Origin: Pseudomonadota bacterium
GTDB lineage: Bacteria > Pseudomonadota > Gammaproteobacteria > Steroidobacterales > Steroidobacteraceae
DNA length: 8,935 nt
Direction of reading: 5' to 3'
NCBI GenBank assembly: GCA_023433465.1
Contig: JAEZCR010000203.1
Location: forward strand, 1-8,935
Shown here: positions 5,782 through 8,935 of the stretch, one piece after another
How positions within the stretch are numbered: position 1 is the stretch's first letter
Layout: the number at the start of each line of letters is the position of its first letter
Position numbers and translations under genes: made by a program
Notes under the pieces: model-generated
What the model was told of the DNA's origin: nothing
Databases searched by the model: none
Seen by the model: only the letters and a program-made list of their open reading frames with translations

Positions 5782-6312
5782 GTGAAGTTCACCCTCTACA
5801 ACTTCGCGGCCTACCAGCTGGCGTGGTTCGCCGTGCTGCTCGGTGCGGCGCATGGTGCCGCGTGGGCCGGCGCGGCGCTCGCACTGCTGGTCACCCTCGT
5901 CCACCTGGCGCTGCGCCGCGATCCGCGCGAACTGCGGCTGATGGGGCTCGCAGCGGCCATCGGCGTGGTCATCGACAGCACGCTCGCATTGAGCGGACAG
6001 GTGCGATTCGCTTCCGCGTGGCCGGGCGATTTCGCGCCGTACTGGATGCTGTCGTTGTGGATCGTGTTCGCCACCACGCTGAACCATTCCCTGCGCTGGC
6101 TCATGATCCGCCCGCTGGCGGCGGCGATCGGCGGCGCGCTCGGCGGACCGCTTGCCTATTTCGCGGGCGAAAGACTCGGCGCGCTCGACATCGCCACGCC
6201 CGCCACCGCCCTTCCGCTCATCGCGGTGCTGTGGACGGCCGCCATGATGACGCTCTCGATGAAGGGTGTGCGCGTCCGCGCGCTGCCGACGACGCGGAGT
6301 GTGCCCGCATGA
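5782..6312 (+). CDS. DUF2878 family multi-pass inner-membrane protein
   Basis: 176 aa. I chose GTG 5782 because GAGG (5773-5776) overlaps the previous stop 5 nt upstream and because the protein then begins directly with MKFTLYNFAAYQLAW, the conserved DUF2878 opening; a longer in-frame reading from 5638 lies inside the methyltransferase gene. About five hydrophobic segments are visible (roughly 8-24, 26-44, 53-70, 87-101 and 107-129, with a last one about 142-158). Family-like motifs are APYWMLSLWIVFATTLNHSLRWL (from residue 85) and GGPLAYFAGERLGA (121-134). Function is unknown in the family; it recurs next to cyclopropane-synthase-like methyltransferases, so a role in membrane-lipid modification or transport is inferred. 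Ends in an ATGA overlap with the next gene. Confidence 0.87.
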   Translation: MKFTLYNFAAYQLAWFAVLLGAAHGAAWAGAALALLVTLVHLALRRDPRELRLMGLAAAIGVVIDSTLALSGQVRFASAWPGDFAPYWMLSLWIVFATTLNHSLRWLMIRPLAAAIGGALGGPLAYFAGERLGALDIATPATALPLIAVLWTAAMMTLSMKGVRVRALPTTRSVPA

Positions 6313-6905
6313 TCACGCGCACCGCAGTCTTGCTCGCGCTCGCGGCGCTGCTGGCCGGAACGGCAGCCCAGGGCGCCACCCGCGAATGGCGTTTCGACGT
6401 CTCGCTCGACGGCCGCGCCATCGGCGAGCACCGCTTCGTTCTGCGCGAGGACGCGGAGCGCCGCGAGCTGCTGAGCGAGGCGAACTTCCGCGTGAAGATC
6501 CTGTTCTTCGAGGCGTACCGCTACGAACATCGCGCCGAGGAGCGCTGGCGCGGCGACTGCCTGGAAAGCCTCGACGCCCGCACCGACGACAACGGCGAGC
6601 TCAAGGTGGTCACCGCCAGTGATGCGGCGCCGCTCGCCGATTGCGTGCAGACCTTCGCCTACTGGAACCCGAGCATTCTCGACGCGCGGCGGTTGTTGAA
6701 TCCGCAGACCGGTGAGTACGTCGACGTCTCCGTCCAGCGTATCGGCCGCGACACAGTCGACGGTCAGCCGGCCGAGCGATATCGGCTGCTCGGCGGCGGA
6801 CGCACGCCGCTCAGCATCGACCTGTGGTACTCGCCGTCGCGCGACTGGCTCGCGCTCGAATCACTCACGCCGGAGGGGCGCCGCCTGCGCTACGCGAGAA
6901 AATGA
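6309..6905 (+). CDS. DUF6134 family exported protein
   Basis: 198 aa, starting in an ATGA overlap with the DUF2878 gene, so translationally coupled. A Sec signal peptide (MITRTAVLLALAALLAGTAAQGA) points to the periplasm, with cleavage after about residue 20-23; there is no lipobox. The mature part is beta-rich: REWRFDVSLDGRAIGEHRF (25-43), ILFFEAYRYEHRAEERWRGDC (64-84), ADCVQTFAYWNPSILDARRLLN (110-131), TGEYVDV (134-140), IDLWYSP (170-176) and WLALESLTPEGRRLRY (180-195). C84 and C112 could form a disulfide. This pattern fits DUF6134 as I remember it, a family of unknown function found with lipocalin and cyclopropane-synthase-like genes. A lipid-handling periplasmic role is an inference from context. 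Confidence 0.8.
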   Translation: MITRTAVLLALAALLAGTAAQGATREWRFDVSLDGRAIGEHRFVLREDAERRELLSEANFRVKILFFEAYRYEHRAEERWRGDCLESLDARTDDNGELKVVTASDAAPLADCVQTFAYWNPSILDARRLLNPQTGEYVDVSVQRIGRDTVDGQPAERYRLLGGGRTPLSIDLWYSPSRDWLALESLTPEGRRLRYARK

Positions 6906-7471
6906 CGCTGCTTCGAACGGTGATCACGATGTCTTTGCTCACGCTGCTCTCGGCCTGCCGCTCCTCGCACCCGCCGCTGACGACGGAATCCGCGGTGGAC
7001 CTGCCGCGGTTCATGGGCGACTGGTACGTTATCGCCAGCATTCCCACCTTCCTCGAGAAAGGGGCGCACAACGCGGTCGAGTCCTATCGACTCGATCCCG
7101 ACGGCACCATCGCCACGACCTTCACGTTCCGCGACGGAGCGTTCGACGGCGAGCCACAACGCCATTGTCCGCGAGGATTCGTGCTCGACTCGCGCTCGAA
7201 TGCCGTGTGGGGCATGCGTTTCGTGTGGCCCATCAAGGCCGACTACCGCATCGTGCACGTGAGCCCTGACTACCAGCGGACTATTGTTGGACGCGAGAAG
7301 CGCGACTACGTGTGGATCATGGCGCGCACGCCGCGCATCGACGACGTGCAGCTCGAGGAGCTGCGCGAGCGCATCGCGCGTGAAGGTTACGACCTGTCCG
7401 CGCTGCAACTCGTGCCGCAGCGCTGGCCCGAAGACGACGCGGCCCGCTCGAACCTGGAGGAATGCTCGTGA
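6902..7471 (+). CDS. Lipocalin-family outer-membrane lipoprotein (Blc-like)
   Basis: 189 aa, starting in an ATGA overlap with the DUF6134 gene. The type II signal peptide has the lipobox LSAC with lipidated C19; Arg follows it, so outer-membrane sorting is expected. The lipocalin fold signature is present: FMGDWYVIASIPTFLEKGAHNAVESY (38-62, GxW at 39-41), the PIKADYRIVHVSPDYQRTIVG stretch (110-130) and DYVWIMARTP (135-144), ending in a helix (147-161). E. coli Blc, the model for this group, binds lysophospholipids and fatty acids. Here a lipid carrier for products or substrates of the neighbouring enzymes is likely. ATG at 6929 (M10) is a second possible start but would leave the signal peptide very short. 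Confidence 0.9.
   Translation: MTLLRTVITMSLLTLLSACRSSHPPLTTESAVDLPRFMGDWYVIASIPTFLEKGAHNAVESYRLDPDGTIATTFTFRDGAFDGEPQRHCPRGFVLDSRSNAVWGMRFVWPIKADYRIVHVSPDYQRTIVGREKRDYVWIMARTPRIDDVQLEELRERIAREGYDLSALQLVPQRWPEDDAARSNLEECS
7456..7460 (+). promoter_or_regulatory. Ribosome binding site GGAGG deciding a GTG start
   Basis: GGAGG is 7 nt before GTG 7468 but only 1 nt before ATG 7462. The spacing favours the GTG, which also forms a GTGA overlap with the lipocalin stop. Confidence 0.65.
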
Positions 7472-8742
7472 AAATCGCCATCATCGGCAGCGGCATCGCG
7501 GGAAACGTCGCCGCCCATCACCTGTGCCGCGCGCACGACATCACCGTCTTCGAAGCCGCGGATCACGTGGGTGGCCACACGCACACGCACGAGATCGAAC
7601 ACGAGGGGCATCGTGTGTGCGTCGACACCGGCTTCATCGTGTGCAACGACCGCACCTATCCGCGTTTCCTCGCGCTGATGGACGAGCTCGACGTCGAGCT
7701 GCAGCCGAGCGACATGAGTTTCTCGGTGACATGCGCCGCCAGCGGTCTCGAATACAACGGCACCACGCTCAACAGTTTGTTCGCGCAGCGGCGCAACGTA
7801 TTGCGGCCCACCTTCTGGCGCATGATCCGCGACATCCTGCGCTTCAACCGCGAGGCGCCGCGACTGCTCGACTCGCCGGACGATGCGTGCACGCTCGGTG
7901 AATACCTCGACGCGCAGGGCTATTCACGCCCGTTCGTCGAGCACTACATCCTGCCGATGGGCGCGGCCATCTGGAGCGCGGGCACCGACACGCTGCGCTC
8001 CTTTCCGGCGCGCTACTTCGTGCGGTTCTTCCACAATCACGGGATGCTGACCGTCGACGACCGGCCGCAGTGGCTCACGGTGCGCGGCGGCTCGGCGCGT
8101 TACGTCGAGAAACTCACCGCGCCGTTCCACGACCGCATCCGGCTGCGCACTCCCGTCGAAAGCGTGCGACGTTCGCCCGCGGGCGTGTGGGTCAAACCGG
8201 TGGGTGCGCAGCCCGAGCGATTCGACCGCGTATTCTTCGGCTGTCACAGCGACCAGGCACTGCGCCTGCTCGTGGACGCGCACGCGACCGAACGCGAGGT
8301 GCTCGGCGCCATGCGTTACCAGCGCAACGACGTCGTGCTGCACACCGATACGAGCGTGCTGCCGAAGAAGCGTCTGGCCTGGGCCGCGTGGAACTACCAC
8401 CTCATCGATCGCGCCGCCGAGCGCGTGGCGGTGACGTATCACATGAACATCCTGCAGCGCATCGCCTCGCGCACGCCGCTGCTGGTGTCGTTGAACCTCG
8501 CCGACCGCATCGATCCGCGGCACGTGATCCGGCGGATGAGCTACGAGCATCCCGTGTTCACGCGCGAGGCGGTGGCCGCGCAGGCGCGCCACGCCGAAAT
8601 CGATGGCCTGGATCGCGCCTACTTCTGCGGCGCGTACTGGGGCTTCGGCTTTCACGAGGACGGAGTCGCGAGCGCACTCGCCGCGCTCGAACATTTCCGG
8701 GAGACAGAACATGCACAGCGCGCTGTACACCGGACGGCTTAG
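7468..8742 (+). CDS. FAD-dependent amine-oxidase-like oxidoreductase of the lipid operon
   Basis: 424 aa from GTG 7468 (the ATG at 7462 would add two residues). The N-terminus is a Rossmann dinucleotide-binding fold: MKIAIIGSGIAGN with GxGxxG at 7-12, E29 at the end of strand 2 for the FAD ribose, and the GG motif at 35-36. VDTGFIVCNDRTYP (52-65) and the C-terminal FAD contact GAYWGFGFHEDG (388-399) are typical of this subfamily, annotated as FAD-dependent oxidoreductase/amine oxidase. Plant cyclopropane synthases carry a related FAD domain fused to the methyltransferase, and bacterial copies sit beside UfaM/Cfa-like genes, so it probably oxidises or desaturates acyl chains rather than amines. 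A His-rich stretch (H33, H37, H39, H41, H45, H48) directly follows the FAD-binding motif and is unusual. The end overlaps the next gene by 32 nt. Confidence 0.9.
   Translation: MKIAIIGSGIAGNVAAHHLCRAHDITVFEAADHVGGHTHTHEIEHEGHRVCVDTGFIVCNDRTYPRFLALMDELDVELQPSDMSFSVTCAASGLEYNGTTLNSLFAQRRNVLRPTFWRMIRDILRFNREAPRLLDSPDDACTLGEYLDAQGYSRPFVEHYILPMGAAIWSAGTDTLRSFPARYFVRFFHNHGMLTVDDRPQWLTVRGGSARYVEKLTAPFHDRIRLRTPVESVRRSPAGVWVKPVGAQPERFDRVFFGCHSDQALRLLVDAHATEREVLGAMRYQRNDVVLHTDTSVLPKKRLAWAAWNYHLIDRAAERVAVTYHMNILQRIASRTPLLVSLNLADRIDPRHVIRRMSYEHPVFTREAVAAQARHAEIDGLDRAYFCGAYWGFGFHEDGVASALAALEHFRETEHAQRAVHRTA
8699..8703 (+). promoter_or_regulatory. Ribosome binding site GGGAG
   Basis: GGGAG lies inside the FAD gene, 7 nt before ATG 8711, and supports that start for the DUF1365 gene despite the 32-nt overlap. 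Confidence 0.55.
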
Positions 8743-8935
8743 TCACCACCGTTTCGCGCCGCGCGAGCATCGGTTCAGCCATCGGCTGTTCATGATGTAC
8801 ATCGATCTCGCCGAGCTCGACGAGATCTTCCGCGGCCGATGGCTCTGGTCGGCGCGGCGCCCCGCGCTCGCCTGGCTGCGGCGCGCCGACTACATCGGCG
8901 ACGCGGCCCAGTCCATCGACTCCGTGGTGCGTGAC
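8711..8935 (+). CDS. DUF1365 family protein (5' part, cut by window end)
   Basis: 75 codons are visible, open to the right edge; family members are usually about 230-270 aa. The opening SALYTGRLSHHRFAPREHRFSHRLFMMYIDLAELDEI (from residue 3) is the characteristic DUF1365 N-terminus (ALYxGxVxHxRxxPxxHxFxYxxF, then an Asp-Leu-rich strand). DUF1365 genes almost always follow this FAD oxidoreductase and belong to the same lipid-modification sets; their biochemical role is not settled. In Rhodobacter furan fatty acid synthesis, enzymes called UfaD and UfaO come from such neighbours, but I do not assign this gene to either. Confidence 0.88.
   Translation, partial: MHSALYTGRLSHHRFAPREHRFSHRLFMMYIDLAELDEIFRGRWLWSARRPALAWLRRADYIGDAAQSIDSVVRD

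Noticed and set aside
5638..5784. Upstream ATG (5638) for the DUF2878 gene
   Set aside because: It would overlap the methyltransferase by more than 130 nt and add a Cys/Ser-rich extension; GTG 5782 has a ribosome site and the conserved N-terminus.
8070..8795. Second + strand frame across the FAD gene (241 codons)
   Set aside because: Out of frame with the clearly recognisable FAD oxidoreductase; Arg-rich composition typical of a shadow frame.

Overview
This is a dense, high-GC window with every supported gene on the + strand. The style (ColRS-like two-component pair, Lol-type lipoproteins, lipid-modification operon of the proteobacterial type, many 1-4 nt gene overlaps) suggests a high-GC proteobacterium, most likely a gammaproteobacterium of the Xanthomonadales/Nevskiales/Steroidobacter kind. 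The taxon is an inference from gene style only. I see no tRNA, rRNA, CRISPR array, insertion sequence or phage gene.

Region 1 (1-984) is the end of a carbohydrate-active locus. It holds the C-terminus of a protein with a ricin-type beta-trefoil (three QxW motifs), then an exported 220-aa protein that looks like the accessory domain found at the end of Bacteroidetes acetylxylan esterases, here standing alone.

Region 2 (977-3007) is a two-component system: an OmpR-family response regulator closely resembling ColR, and a membrane histidine kinase overlapping it by 17 nt. A perfect 15-bp tandem duplication lies just upstream. The regulator has no ATG/GTG/TTG before the start of its receiver domain, so its real start must be unusual (CTG at 1015 is my best guess); the first ATG (1078) would delete the acidic pocket.

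Region 3 (3008-4689) contains a short intergenic stretch with five TTTCAC-like direct repeats spaced 10, 11, 11 and 11 bp. This is the layout of an OmpR-family operator, and as I recall it resembles the TTTTCAC core of the Pseudomonas ColR site. A perfect 8-bp-stem hairpin follows, adjoining the ribosome binding site of a 524-aa lipoprotein made of a collagen-like/DUF7151 head and four DUF4397 repeats.

Region 4 (4722-8935, open at the right edge) is a tightly packed operon: cyclopropane-fatty-acid-synthase-like SAM methyltransferase, DUF2878 membrane protein, DUF6134 exported protein, lipocalin lipoprotein, FAD-dependent amine-oxidase-like protein and the start of a DUF1365 protein. In other Proteobacteria related sets act on unsaturated phospholipid acyl chains (cyclopropane or methylated/furan fatty acids) and are often under an ECF sigma factor/ChrR stress response. 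No rpoE/chrR is in this window; a ColRS-like system and its putative operator sit upstream, with only 32 nt and no terminator between lipoprotein and operon. The main hypothesis is a ColRS-like envelope-stress circuit driving a surface lipoprotein and a membrane-lipid modification operon.
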